Positions 43,495-52,229 of a DNA stretch of 64,000 nucleotides are shown piece after piece. The translations under genes and the position numbers were made by a program. The notes below the pieces were generated by a model, which was not told where the DNA came from, ran no database searches, and saw nothing but the letters and a program-made list of their open reading frames with translations. The stretch lies in contig CAYTHO010000010.1 of assembly GCA_964437595.1 (NCBI GenBank), forward strand, positions 27,563 to 91,562, written 5' to 3'. Origin of the DNA: DSYU01 sp964437595. GTDB lineage: Bacteria; Chloroflexota; Anaerolineae; Anaerolineales; Anaerolineaceae. Each line of letters starts with the position of its first letter. Position 1 is the first letter of the stretch.

Positions 43495-44304
43495 TCACAT
43501 GTCAGGCCTGGACCGCTTGCGGAGTGCTTCTTCCAGTTTTGGAACATTAAAATCCAAAACAATGGAGCCTCCTACATCAATCACCGGCGTGACAAGGTAA
43601 CCATTGGCCCATTTACGCACCTGGCTGCGCGCGGCCATGTTGAAATCGATATCAATTTCGACATATGCCAGTCCGCGCTCATCCAGCCATGCCTTGGCTT
43701 TCTTGCAGTCCTTACACCAGCGGGCGCAGTACAGCACAATCTCACCCTGTCCGCCGGGCAGTTCCTCCTCTTCTTCGCCGAAATAAACGCCCATGTAAGC
43801 CGGGTCAATCTTTGGTTTCGAAACAGGCTGGTTTACCTCTTCGCTTTCGATCTGGCGCAGCGCCATTCGCACTTCTTCGTTGTCTGGCCGGTCGTCAATG
43901 GCATGGATGTCGATATAGCGGATAAAACCTTTTTTATCAATGACGAAGATGGCCCGTTCGGTAAAACCATCCTCGCTGCGCAGGACACCAAATTGTTCCG
44001 CCACGGAACCGTGCGGCCAAAAATCGCTCAATAATGGGAAATGAATTCCCCCTAAGTTTTCCGCCCAGGCTTTCAAACACGGTACATGATCAACACTGAT
44101 GCCCAGGACCTGAGCATTCAATCCCGTGAACGAGCTCATTTCCTCCTCGTACGACGGGATCTGATTCGTTCATATGGGCGTCCAGGCCAGGGGGAAGAAG
44201 GCAATCACCACATTCTTCCCGCGTAGATCGCTCAGCGTTACCATCTTGTCTAGATGACTGGGCAAGCAAAACTCCGGCGCTTTTTGTCCGATTTCTAGCT
44301 TCAT
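43495..44304 (-). CDS. selenocysteine peroxiredoxin-glutaredoxin fusion (in-frame TGA)
   Basis: The coding region runs from ATG 44304 to 43495 (269 residues) through one in-frame TGA at 44172-44170, codon 45. Upstream it reads KLEIGQKAPEF...FFPLAWTPI, and downstream TNQIPSYEEEM. In AhpE/Bcp-type peroxiredoxins this junction is FFP-x-x-x-T-P-V-C-T-N-Q, so TGA replaces the peroxidatic cysteine exactly. The reading frame stays open and conserved on both sides (SVDHVPCLKAW, FPLLSDFWPHGSVAEQFGV, FVIDKKGFIRY). From about residue 185 there is a glutaredoxin-like domain with CKDC at 197-200 and TPVIDVGG as the cis-Pro region. A SECIS-like hairpin follows the TGA. Expected role: reduction of peroxides by the selenol, recycled by the fused glutaredoxin domain. 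A TGC-to-TGA pseudogene is the alternative. Confidence 0.85.
44121..44160 (-). promoter_or_regulatory. SECIS-like hairpin downstream of the in-frame TGA
   Basis: Within the coding sequence, 9 bases after the TGA. Lower stem of 7 bp (ATCCCGT, 44160-44154, with ACGGGAT, 44127-44121), a small internal loop, upper stem of 5 bp (ACGAG with CTCGT), and an 11-base purine-rich loop beginning with G (44145-44135). The apical loop begins 24 bases after the TGA, within the distance known for bacterial SECIS elements read by SelB. Confidence 0.7.
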
Positions 44305-44534
44305 AGGCTACCCTCAAAAAACCAAGAATCATTTGCAAGCGAAATATGCATTTATTTTACATGATTTCTGATCCTGAGGAAGAACGCAAATGAGATATTG
44401 CCGATAGCAAAAGGAAAGTTTGTCACCCAGAAGTCGAATGCGAGCGCATTGGGAATCGGGAAAATGGACCCTCTATCCATCCAAATCCGATTATACTTAC
44501 CCATGCCGGATTAGGCCCGGCATATCTCATCAGC

Positions 44535-45581
44535 GTGCTTGAGAGTATCCCTTTGAGCCTTCCCACCACTCCCACCGGCTTAAAAACCGTCGGAATCGTG
44601 ATTCCTCTTTACAATGAAGAAGATGCTTTGCTGGCGTTTCACCAGCAGCTTTGTGAAGCGATTACCCCCCTTCAATATATATTTTCCATTTACTATGTCA
44701 GCGATGGGTCCACCGACCGGACGAACGAACTGCTCGAGCAGCTCTGCACTCGTGATGAGCATATCAATGTTATCGAGCTCAGCCGAAATTTTGGGCATCA
44801 GGCTGCGCTGACTGCCGGCATGGACGCTGCCGTGGAAGACTATGTGATCACCATGGATGGGGATGGTCAGCACCCCCCCGCCCTGATACCGGAGATGCTG
44901 TCGCTGGCAGAGGCTGGCTACGACCTGGTGCTCACCCAACGCGAGGATGAATTGACTGGTTCGGCTTTCAAACGCCAAACGGCAGCTTTGTTCTACCGGC
45001 TGATCAACCGCATCGGCGACACCCAGATTCTGCCAGGCGGTGCCGACTTCCGCTTGATGTCTCGCAGCGTTGTGGACGGTTTGAAGCAAATGCGCGAATA
45101 CAGCCGCTTCCTGCGCGGCATGGTCGCCTGGATGGGCTTCCGCCAGGTGATTCTGCCCTATCAACCGCCACAGCGGCTGGGTGGAAAATCCAAGTACACG
45201 CTCAAGAAGATGCTGCGCCTGGCTGCCAGTGCAATCTTCTCCTTCTCACTGGTACCGCTGTATATCGGGCTGTCCCTGGGCTTGCTGATGCTGGTGCTGG
45301 CTGTTGTCGAGATGGTTTACGTACTCAGCTTCTGGTTTACCGGCAACCAGCACAGCCTTGCCCCAGGATGGAGCTCGTTGATGTTCGTTTTGCTGGTGGT
45401 CGGCGGCATGTTAATGATCCTACTGGGATTCATTGGCATTTATATTGGCCTGATTTTCCAGGAGGTCAAGCGGCGGCCCATTTACCTGGTACGCCAACGC
45501 CTGAGCAAAACGCAGATCTCCCGCCCTGCTCCGCCGGTGGACCCAACATCTCCAGGCCCTTCGCAGCATACTGGCAAATGA
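44535..45581 (+). CDS. family 2 glycosyltransferase, polyprenyl-phosphate type
   Basis: Predicted 348-residue GT2 enzyme that transfers a sugar to a membrane lipid carrier. The catalytic domain has VIPLYNEEDAL, the DGSTD motif, MDGDGQHPP (DxD-like) and the QxxRxG-type PPQRLGGKSKYT near residue 215. Two C-terminal TM helices (about 235-265 and 275-305) are typical of GtrB/DPM-like enzymes. The start is a GTG at 44535 without a clear ribosome site; a 7-bp hairpin (44503-44523) lies immediately upstream. The stop overlaps the next gene by ATGA, coupling it to the polytopic membrane protein. Confidence 0.88.
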   Translation: MLESIPLSLPTTPTGLKTVGIVIPLYNEEDALLAFHQQLCEAITPLQYIFSIYYVSDGSTDRTNELLEQLCTRDEHINVIELSRNFGHQAALTAGMDAAVEDYVITMDGDGQHPPALIPEMLSLAEAGYDLVLTQREDELTGSAFKRQTAALFYRLINRIGDTQILPGGADFRLMSRSVVDGLKQMREYSRFLRGMVAWMGFRQVILPYQPPQRLGGKSKYTLKKMLRLAASAIFSFSLVPLYIGLSLGLLMLVLAVVEMVYVLSFWFTGNQHSLAPGWSSLMFVLLVVGGMLMILLGFIGIYIGLIFQEVKRRPIYLVRQRLSKTQISRPAPPVDPTSPGPSQHTGK

Positions 45582-47761
45582 TGAAACCCTTCCTTCGTCG
45601 AGTCCTGGCTTTTCGTTTTGGGCCGGCCACAGTCCCGCTTTTTTACTTGTTCCTCTGCCTGGCTGCCTATGCGCCGCTGATCACCCGGCTGGGTTTTTAT
45701 TGGGATGATTTCCCGATGAATTGGATCGCCACCACAATGGGCGGCGAAGGGTTGGCACGCTATTTTTCCACCAACCGCCCGGTATGGGGGCTCATTTACC
45801 AGGCGACCACACCGCTGTTGGGCAGCACGCCGCTCGCCTGGCAGATCTTCGCCCTCCTGCTGCGCTGGGGGAATGGCCTGCTGCTCTGGACGCTGCTGCG
45901 CCTGATCTGGCCTGATAGGGTTTCAATAAACGGCGGCGCTGATGCTCCGTCTTCCGCGAATTCGGTAGCTGAATCGCGTGAGCCGTTTGCCGCCTGGGGC
46001 GGAGCACTTTTTTTGCTCTATCCAGGGTTCAGCCTGCAGTACATCGCCTTCCTCTACAGCCATTTCTTCATTATCCTGGCCGCATTCCTTCTATCGTTGA
46101 TCTTGATGGTACTGGCTGTGCGCCAGGAAGGCCAGCGCAAGCGGGGAAAATTTGCGCTGCTCACCGGCGCGGCGCTACTGCTGTCGCTGCTGAATATGTT
46201 CTCAATGGAATATTTTTCGCTGCTGGATCTCCTGCGCCCGCTGCTGATCTGGCTGGTGTTGAGCCGCTTCCTCCCCAACTACGGCCAGCGCCTGAAGCGC
46301 ACCCTGCTCCACTGGCTGCCTTACCTGCTGGCATTTGCCGCGGCGATGTTCTGGCGTTCTGTCTTGTTTGGTTTTCAAACCTACCAGCCAGCACTGATCA
46401 GCCGTCTGAAATCCCAGCCGGTGGATGCGCTGCTGCAGTTGATCCCGCTCGTCTTCCAGGACGTCTGGAAAACCAGCGTGCTGGCCTGGGGAAAAGCCTT
46501 CACCTTGCCTGCTCTGCTGGATGTAGGGGAGCGCAACCTTCAACGCTATTGGCTGCTGGTCGCAGCATGTTTGGTGGTTTGCGCCATATATTTGCTGTTT
46601 TTCCGCACCCGAGAGGCGGCAGGCCAGCCCGCTACGCGCGATTCCCAAACGTGGATTCTGGCATGGCGCCGCGGGCAGCTCTGGGCCTGGCAGCCGCTCG
46701 CCCTGGGCGTGCTGGCTTTATTCATCGCCGGGGGCCCATTCTGGCTGACCGATCTCCAGATTGGGCTGGTCTTCCCTAACGACCGCTTCACCCTGCCGTT
46801 CATGCTGGGCATGAGTCTGGCGCTGGCCGGGCTGATGGCGCTTGTCCCCTTCCCTAAGTGGATAAGGGCCCTCCTGCTGGCGGGGGCCTTTGGGTTTGCC
46901 ATTGGTTTGCAGTACCAGAATGCCATCGCTTACGCCCGCGACTGGAGCGTACAGCGCTCGATGTTCTGGCAAATGACCTGGCGAATGCCTGACCTGCAGC
47001 CGGGCACGGCACTGCTGAGTAATGAACTGCCGGTCACGCATTACACGGATAATTCCCTGACTGCCCCCTTAAACTGGATCTACGACCCGCAAAACCAGCC
47101 CCCGGTAATGCAATACGCGCTGCTTTACCCCACGCTGCGCAAAGAAACAATGCTGAGCAGTTTTAAAGCTGGCCAATCCATTGATTTGGATTACCTGGCA
47201 GCATCCTTTCAGGGAAACACATCCCAAATGGTGGCCTTTTATTACAATCCCCCTGGCTGCCTGCGCGTTCTCGATCCTCAGGTGGATGTGTACAACTGGC
47301 TGATCCCCATCTACCTGAAAGAAAGCCTCAGCCTGACCAGCACCAGCCCGATTCTGCCCGAGCCTCAACCTGGAAAATCCATTCCACGGCCCCCAGCTCC
47401 TATTTTCGGCGAGGAAATTGCCCACGGCTGGTGCTACTATTTTGAAAAAGCCGACCTGGCCCGCCAAATGGGTGACTGGCAGCAGGTTGCTGCGTTAGGC
47501 GACGAAGCCTTTGCCAGCAGCGATTACCCCAACGACCCGCTGGAACGATTCCCATTTATTGAGGGGTATGCTCACGTTGGAAAATGGGACCAGGCGGTAA
47601 ACCTGTCTCAAGATGCCTATACGTTTTCGCCGAGCTTGATGCAGCCCATGCTGTGCAAACTGTGGGAACGCACCATCCAGGAAACACCTACCTCCGCGGA
47701 GAAACAGACCGCTGTACAAACCATCCAGTCTGACTTTAACTGCAGCCCAGTGTTAAAATAA
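45578..47761 (+). CDS. large polytopic membrane protein, glycosyltransferase-C-like
   Basis: A 727-residue protein with about 11-12 TM helices in the first ~500 residues and a soluble C-terminal part. The first loop has YWDDFPMNW after TM1, the kind of acidic motif found in GT-C enzymes that use lipid-linked sugars, followed by NRPVWGLIYQATTPLLG. The C-terminal region (about 500-727) is soluble with a helical, TPR-like ending (EKADLARQMGDWQQVAALGDEAF region). ATG 45578 overlaps the GT2 stop. With the GT2 and epimerase on either side, it is probably the enzyme that attaches a lipid-linked sugar to a surface polymer or protein; inference. Confidence 0.75.
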   Translation: MMKPFLRRVLAFRFGPATVPLFYLFLCLAAYAPLITRLGFYWDDFPMNWIATTMGGEGLARYFSTNRPVWGLIYQATTPLLGSTPLAWQIFALLLRWGNGLLLWTLLRLIWPDRVSINGGADAPSSANSVAESREPFAAWGGALFLLYPGFSLQYIAFLYSHFFIILAAFLLSLILMVLAVRQEGQRKRGKFALLTGAALLLSLLNMFSMEYFSLLDLLRPLLIWLVLSRFLPNYGQRLKRTLLHWLPYLLAFAAAMFWRSVLFGFQTYQPALISRLKSQPVDALLQLIPLVFQDVWKTSVLAWGKAFTLPALLDVGERNLQRYWLLVAACLVVCAIYLLFFRTREAAGQPATRDSQTWILAWRRGQLWAWQPLALGVLALFIAGGPFWLTDLQIGLVFPNDRFTLPFMLGMSLALAGLMALVPFPKWIRALLLAGAFGFAIGLQYQNAIAYARDWSVQRSMFWQMTWRMPDLQPGTALLSNELPVTHYTDNSLTAPLNWIYDPQNQPPVMQYALLYPTLRKETMLSSFKAGQSIDLDYLAASFQGNTSQMVAFYYNPPGCLRVLDPQVDVYNWLIPIYLKESLSLTSTSPILPEPQPGKSIPRPPAPIFGEEIAHGWCYYFEKADLARQMGDWQQVAALGDEAFASSDYPNDPLERFPFIEGYAHVGKWDQAVNLSQDAYTFSPSLMQPMLCKLWERTIQETPTSAEKQTAVQTIQSDFNCSPVLK

Positions 47762-47784
47762 AGCTGTACACAGGAGGGCGTGAC

Positions 47785-48798
47785 ATGAAAGTATTGGTCA
47801 CCGGCGGAGCCGGGTATATTGGCAGCACCATTTGTTCGGCGTTGAAAGACACCGGCCACACCCCTATCATCCTCGACTCGCTGATCACCGGGCGGATCGA
47901 GTTTACAAAGGGTCACATATTCTACCAGGGCGATATTGCCAACCGGGCGCTGCTGGAGCAGATTTTCCAGGAACACCCGGATATCTTCGCGACCATCCAC
48001 TGCGCCGCGCTGATTGTGGTGCCGGAATCAGTTGAGAAACCTTACGAATACTATCACGAGAATGTGGCGAAATCGCTGGAACTGTTCCGCGCGCTCAATG
48101 AATTGAGCCACGGGCGGGTAGTATTCAGTTCTTCCGCATCCCTATATGATATGGTTCCCGATTACATGGTTACAGAGACCTCCCCGCTCAAGCCCAGCAG
48201 TCCCTATGCGCGGACGAAGTATATGATGGAGATGATCCTCAAAGACTTCTGTACTGCATATCCAACGATGCAGGGCGTGGCGCTGCGCTACTTTAACCCG
48301 ATTGGCGCTGATCCGCAAATGCGCACCGGAATTCACATCAAAAATCCTTCGCACGTGCTGGGAAAGCTGGTGGATGTTGCCCTGGGCAAGCTGCCCGCGT
48401 TTGAAATTACCGGTACTAACTGGCTCACTCGCGATGGCACAGGGATCCGCGATTACATTCACGTATGGGACCTGGCACAGGCGCATGTTCAGGCTGTTGA
48501 GCGCTTCTCCCAACTATTTGATCGGGCCGGCAGCCCGGACTCGCGTTACATTGTGATCAACCTGGGCACCGGCCGCGGGGTCACCGTGCGCGAACTGGTG
48601 ACCGCTTTTGAAACCGTATACGGGAAACCTATCAACAAGGTAGAAAGACCACCCCGCCCTGGTGACGTTGCCGGTGCTTACGCCAACGCGGATACTGCCA
48701 GGCGGCTGATCGGCTGGGAAGCCAAACTGCCCATCGAAAAAGGCATCGCCGACGCGCTGCGCTGGGGCGAAATTCGCCACCAGATCATCCATTTCTAG
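47785..48798 (+). CDS. galE: NAD-dependent sugar epimerase, UDP-glucose 4-epimerase type
   Basis: Predicted 337-residue short-chain dehydrogenase-type epimerase. The NAD-binding GGAGYIGS motif is at residues 7-14. The catalytic Ser lies in FSSSASLYD and the YxxxK pair in SPYARTKYMMEM, followed by ALRYFNPIGADP as in GalE. The usual GalE motif GTGIRDYIHV and the ending with GDVAGAYANADTARRLIGW agree. AGGAGGG lies before the ATG. Co-directional with the glycosyltransferase genes and likely their supplier of UDP-galactose or UDP-GalNAc. Confidence 0.9.
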   Translation: MKVLVTGGAGYIGSTICSALKDTGHTPIILDSLITGRIEFTKGHIFYQGDIANRALLEQIFQEHPDIFATIHCAALIVVPESVEKPYEYYHENVAKSLELFRALNELSHGRVVFSSSASLYDMVPDYMVTETSPLKPSSPYARTKYMMEMILKDFCTAYPTMQGVALRYFNPIGADPQMRTGIHIKNPSHVLGKLVDVALGKLPAFEITGTNWLTRDGTGIRDYIHVWDLAQAHVQAVERFSQLFDRAGSPDSRYIVINLGTGRGVTVRELVTAFETVYGKPINKVERPPRPGDVAGAYANADTARRLIGWEAKLPIEKGIADALRWGEIRHQIIHF

Positions 48799-48849
48799 CT
48801 GCCAAACGCCGCAGAAGTCTTTTAACAAATATTTGTTATAATAAAGGCA

Positions 48850-50904
48850 TTGAAGACAACCGTTCGACTGTTTCTGGCCTTGTTTCTCCTCGCCGCGCAG
48901 CTCAGCACCTTTTCTAGAGCATCCGCGCAGGAAGCGGGCGTGCTCAGAATCAGCACTCCCGAAACAAGCCATTTCCCAACCATTCAGTTTCGCCTGGACG
49001 CAGTAGATGCCCAGGGGAAGTTTATTGATTCGCTGCAGCCTAAGGATATCCAAATTCTTGAGGATGGGCAGCCCGTAACGCCCAAGTCGGTGGAGAAAGT
49101 GCGCAACGGGCTGCAAATTATCCTCATCCTGAATATCAGCCCGGCCATGGCAAAAAAGGTGGGCGATTCCACCGGTTATCAAGTGATTCAAAATGCGCTA
49201 GTAGATTGGGTGCGCAGCCAGCCCCAAAATACCAGGGCCGATTCGGCAGTCGCATCTGGCGCAGACGATTTCAGCCTTGCTACCCCCACAGGCATCATTC
49301 TGATCCGCGAAAGCGACCTTTCGCAGGTGGTTAAAGCACTGCTCGAATACCAGCCTGACCCAGCATATGCGCAGCCCGCGCTAGGAAGCCTGGCGGAGGC
49401 ATTGGACCTGGCAAGCGATCCACTGTCTAGCAGCTTCATGAAGCGCTCAATCCTGTATATCACCCCGGCTCTGCCGCCCACCAGCAGCACTACCATCACC
49501 GATCTGGCGAAACGGGCACAGGGCATTGGGGTAAAAGTAAATGTCTGGCAGTACGCCGATCCCCAGGTCAGTGGAGCAACCCCAGATGGCCCCGGTTCGT
49601 TTCACGAGCTGGCTGCTGCAACAGGCGGCGCCTTTGAGGTGATTAATTTTTCCGAGCCACTGCCGGAAATTGACCCGCTGTTTGCATCCCTGCGCAGCAC
49701 ATATCAGGTTCAATACGCCTCGACGATCCAGAAAAGCGGCGCGCACAATTTGATCGCGCAGGTGAAGCAAGCGGATGCCACCCTGGTATCTAACGATACC
49801 ACCTTCGACCTGAACGTTCAGCCGCCCAGCCCCATCTTTCTGTCTCCACCAGCTTCAGTCACGCGAAGCTGGGTTGGAACGGATAAGAACGTGGCTGTGG
49901 CAGGGAATGCCGCCCCATCCCTGGCACCCGAATCGGTTGACCTACAAATCCTGGTTGAATTTCCTGACCAGCACCAGCGCGACCTGAAAGTTACTCGACT
50001 GTATGTAGACAACCAGCTCATTGCTGAGAACACGACCGCGCCATTCGATAAATTTTCCTGGTCACTCAGCGATTTCGATGTGCCCGCGCGCAAGCTGCTT
50101 CGGGCAGAAGTCGTAGACACCCTTGGCCTATCTAGCTCCAGCATCGATATCCCGATTGAGATTCTGGTTGAACAGCCAGCCCAAACAAATCTGGCCCAGG
50201 GGGTAACCAGGCAAGGGATCATCGCCATCGGAGCGGTGGCAGCCGCTGGCCTGGTATTGGCGCTGGTGCTCCTACTGACCAGTAACCAGCGCCGTGCGCG
50301 GCGCAAGCACCAGCAGAACGATAAGCAGCGAAAAAGCGATCCAGTCACACAAGCAGTGCCAATCAAGCAAGAGCGCGCGCGAGGACAAAAAGCAGCGCGC
50401 CCGTTGATAAGCTTCCCCAAATTTGGCTCGATCGATTCAACCCCATCCAATGAACGATCCAAAGGTATCCATCTCCCCAATGGTTCGCCCTTCTCAACGT
50501 CCTGGTCAAACTCGGCCTGGCAGCGTAAGAACGGCCAAACGACCACACCGGCCAGATTGGTTTCTCTCGATGATAATGAACAGCCGATAACCGGCGGAGT
50601 AATTTCCCTCGCGCGCCAGGAAATCACCTTTGGCACCGACCCCCAGCGAGCCACTCAGGTGCTGGACTCGCCCACAGTGGGCAACCTGCATGCTCGCTTA
50701 TTCCGTTCGACGGAGGGGGATTTTTACCTGGCCGACCAGGGCTCGGTTGCCGGAACCTGGGTTAACTACGCTTCCGTTACAACCAGCGGCGTTCGCCTGG
50801 AACATGGAGATCTCATCCATATTGGCCGGTTGATGTACCGTTTTGAACTGGCTGAACCAGTGCAAACAGAAATAAAGGTAATTGAGCTGGACCAGTTGCC
50901 ATGA
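48850..50904 (+). CDS. exported VWA-like protein with TM helix and cytoplasmic FHA domain
   Basis: A 684-residue type I membrane protein. A signal peptide (1-26, ending ASA) is followed by a VWA-like extracellular domain (about 28-320; LILNISPAMAKK in place of the usual DxSxS, so the MIDAS looks degraded), an Ig-like part (about 325-440), a TM helix (about 458-480), a basic linker, then a C-terminal FHA domain (EITFGTDPQ, SPTVGNLHARLF, LADQGSVAGTWVN, with GDLIHIGRL). FHA domains bind phosphothreonine. The start is a TTG at 48850; TATAAT at 48837-48842 lies so close that the mRNA may have almost no leader. Coupled by ATGA to a PP2C phosphatase gene, so the pair probably reads and removes Thr phosphorylation. 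Confidence 0.85.
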   Translation: MKTTVRLFLALFLLAAQLSTFSRASAQEAGVLRISTPETSHFPTIQFRLDAVDAQGKFIDSLQPKDIQILEDGQPVTPKSVEKVRNGLQIILILNISPAMAKKVGDSTGYQVIQNALVDWVRSQPQNTRADSAVASGADDFSLATPTGIILIRESDLSQVVKALLEYQPDPAYAQPALGSLAEALDLASDPLSSSFMKRSILYITPALPPTSSTTITDLAKRAQGIGVKVNVWQYADPQVSGATPDGPGSFHELAAATGGAFEVINFSEPLPEIDPLFASLRSTYQVQYASTIQKSGAHNLIAQVKQADATLVSNDTTFDLNVQPPSPIFLSPPASVTRSWVGTDKNVAVAGNAAPSLAPESVDLQILVEFPDQHQRDLKVTRLYVDNQLIAENTTAPFDKFSWSLSDFDVPARKLLRAEVVDTLGLSSSSIDIPIEILVEQPAQTNLAQGVTRQGIIAIGAVAAAGLVLALVLLLTSNQRRARRKHQQNDKQRKSDPVTQAVPIKQERARGQKAARPLISFPKFGSIDSTPSNERSKGIHLPNGSPFSTSWSNSAWQRKNGQTTTPARLVSLDDNEQPITGGVISLARQEITFGTDPQRATQVLDSPTVGNLHARLFRSTEGDFYLADQGSVAGTWVNYASVTTSGVRLEHGDLIHIGRLMYRFELAEPVQTEIKVIELDQLP

Positions 50905-52070
50905 TCCGTGTGGAGAAGACGCACCTGCCGGTTGCGGCCCTCACCCATCCGGGCATGAAGGGCAAGAATAACGAAGATCGTTTTGGCGTGTCTGCATTTC
51001 GTATTAAGGGGCAACCGCCAACACCCGTTCTGCTGGCCGTTCTTTCGGATGGTATTGGTGGAAACCGCGCCGGCGAAATCGCTTCGGAGCTTGCGGTAAA
51101 CGCAATTAGCCAGGTTGTGGCCAGCAGCGATGGCCGCATGCCCCCGCAGACCCTGGAAGCAGCTATTCACCACGCCAGTGATCAGATCTACCGGCAGGCC
51201 CAGGAAAACCCTGAACAGCAGGGCATGGGCGCTACCTGCGCCTGCGTGTGGATTTCCGGCGACCGCTTGTTCACCGCCACGGTAGGTGATTCACGCATCT
51301 ATTTAATGCGTGGGGAAACCATTCAGCAGCTCAGCACTGACCATACCTGGATTCAGGAAGCGCTGGAGCGCGGGCTGCTGCAGCGAGATCAAGTGGAAGG
51401 CCACCCCAACGCGCATGTCATCCGCCGCTACCTGGGCGCACCCACCCCGCCCGAAGTAGACTTCCGCATGCGGCTGAACGGCGAGGAAAGCGCTGCTGAA
51501 GCACAGGCAAACCAGGGCCTGCGGTTACTTCCCAACGATTACCTGCTGCTGTGCAGCGATGGCTTGACCGACCTGGTGAATGACGGCGAGATTTTGTCCG
51601 CATTCCAGCAGGGGACGATGGAAGAAGCCGGGCACCGGCTGGTAGATTTGGCAAACCAGCGCGGCGGACACGATAACATCACATTGATCGGCATCCAGAT
51701 CCCCGCGCTGATCGAGAGCGCGGCAGCGCCGGCAGCGCCATCGGCGCCTATTCGCTCGCGCACGCTACTGGCTGGCTGCCTGGGAATCATCATTTTGGCT
51801 GTGCTGGTGGGTGGTTTGACGGGCGGGTGGCTACTCTATTCCGGAGACAGCAAACCTACCCCCTCCCTAACGGCCACCATCACTGCTTCTCCTACCACAA
51901 CAGGGCGGACCCGCACGCCCACGCGCACTCGCATGCCCAGTATCACACCCTCCCCTGCTCTATTCGCGAGCGAAACGCCAATCCCACCCCGGTCGCCTGG
52001 GATTGGTCCAACGCTGACTCCCTGGCCAACCAACACACCTGCTCTGCCGGTAGTAACCGTTCGCCCATAA
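50901..52070 (+). CDS. PP2C-family Ser/Thr phosphatase with C-terminal TM helix
   Basis: A 389-residue membrane-anchored phosphatase. The metal-binding motifs are GKNNEDRFGV, LSDGIGGNRAGE, TVGDSRIYLMR, LLCSDGLTD and GHDNITLIGI, all intact, so it should be active. A TM helix (about 285-308) is followed by an exported Ser/Thr/Pro-rich tail that may be glycosylated. It is translationally coupled to the FHA-domain gene. No Ser/Thr kinase is seen in the window. A terminator hairpin starts 4 bp after the stop. Confidence 0.92.
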   Translation: MIRVEKTHLPVAALTHPGMKGKNNEDRFGVSAFRIKGQPPTPVLLAVLSDGIGGNRAGEIASELAVNAISQVVASSDGRMPPQTLEAAIHHASDQIYRQAQENPEQQGMGATCACVWISGDRLFTATVGDSRIYLMRGETIQQLSTDHTWIQEALERGLLQRDQVEGHPNAHVIRRYLGAPTPPEVDFRMRLNGEESAAEAQANQGLRLLPNDYLLLCSDGLTDLVNDGEILSAFQQGTMEEAGHRLVDLANQRGGHDNITLIGIQIPALIESAAAPAAPSAPIRSRTLLAGCLGIIILAVLVGGLTGGWLLYSGDSKPTPSLTATITASPTTTGRTRTPTRTRMPSITPSPALFASETPIPPRSPGIGPTLTPWPTNTPALPVVTVRP

Positions 52071-52074
52071 AAAA

Positions 52075-52116
52075 AGAGGCCGCATTCGGGTTTGCCAAAT
52101 TCAGCCTCTGCATTTT
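52075..52116 (+). terminator. candidate terminator after PP2C gene
   Basis: AGAGGC (52075-52080) pairs with GCCTCT (52104-52109) around a 23-base loop, followed by GCATTTTT. The stem is short but the U-tract is good, and on the opposite strand A-rich sequence also gives a U-tract for the facing transglycosylase gene. Confidence 0.5.
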
Positions 52117-52229
52117 TGCCCGCGGGGCATGCACTCCGGCGCGGGTTCAGGTTATGTTTGCATGCCTGATTTTTCGATGTTTGCCAAATAAAGCGTTCGG
52201 CAGCCTGAGAAAATGCCAGCAAGCACCAC

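Noticed and set aside
43495..44139. Stand-alone thiol protein starting at ATG 44139
   Set aside because: The same frame continues upstream through a TGA to a complete peroxiredoxin N-terminus with a better start at 44304; starting at 44139 would drop the catalytic residue.
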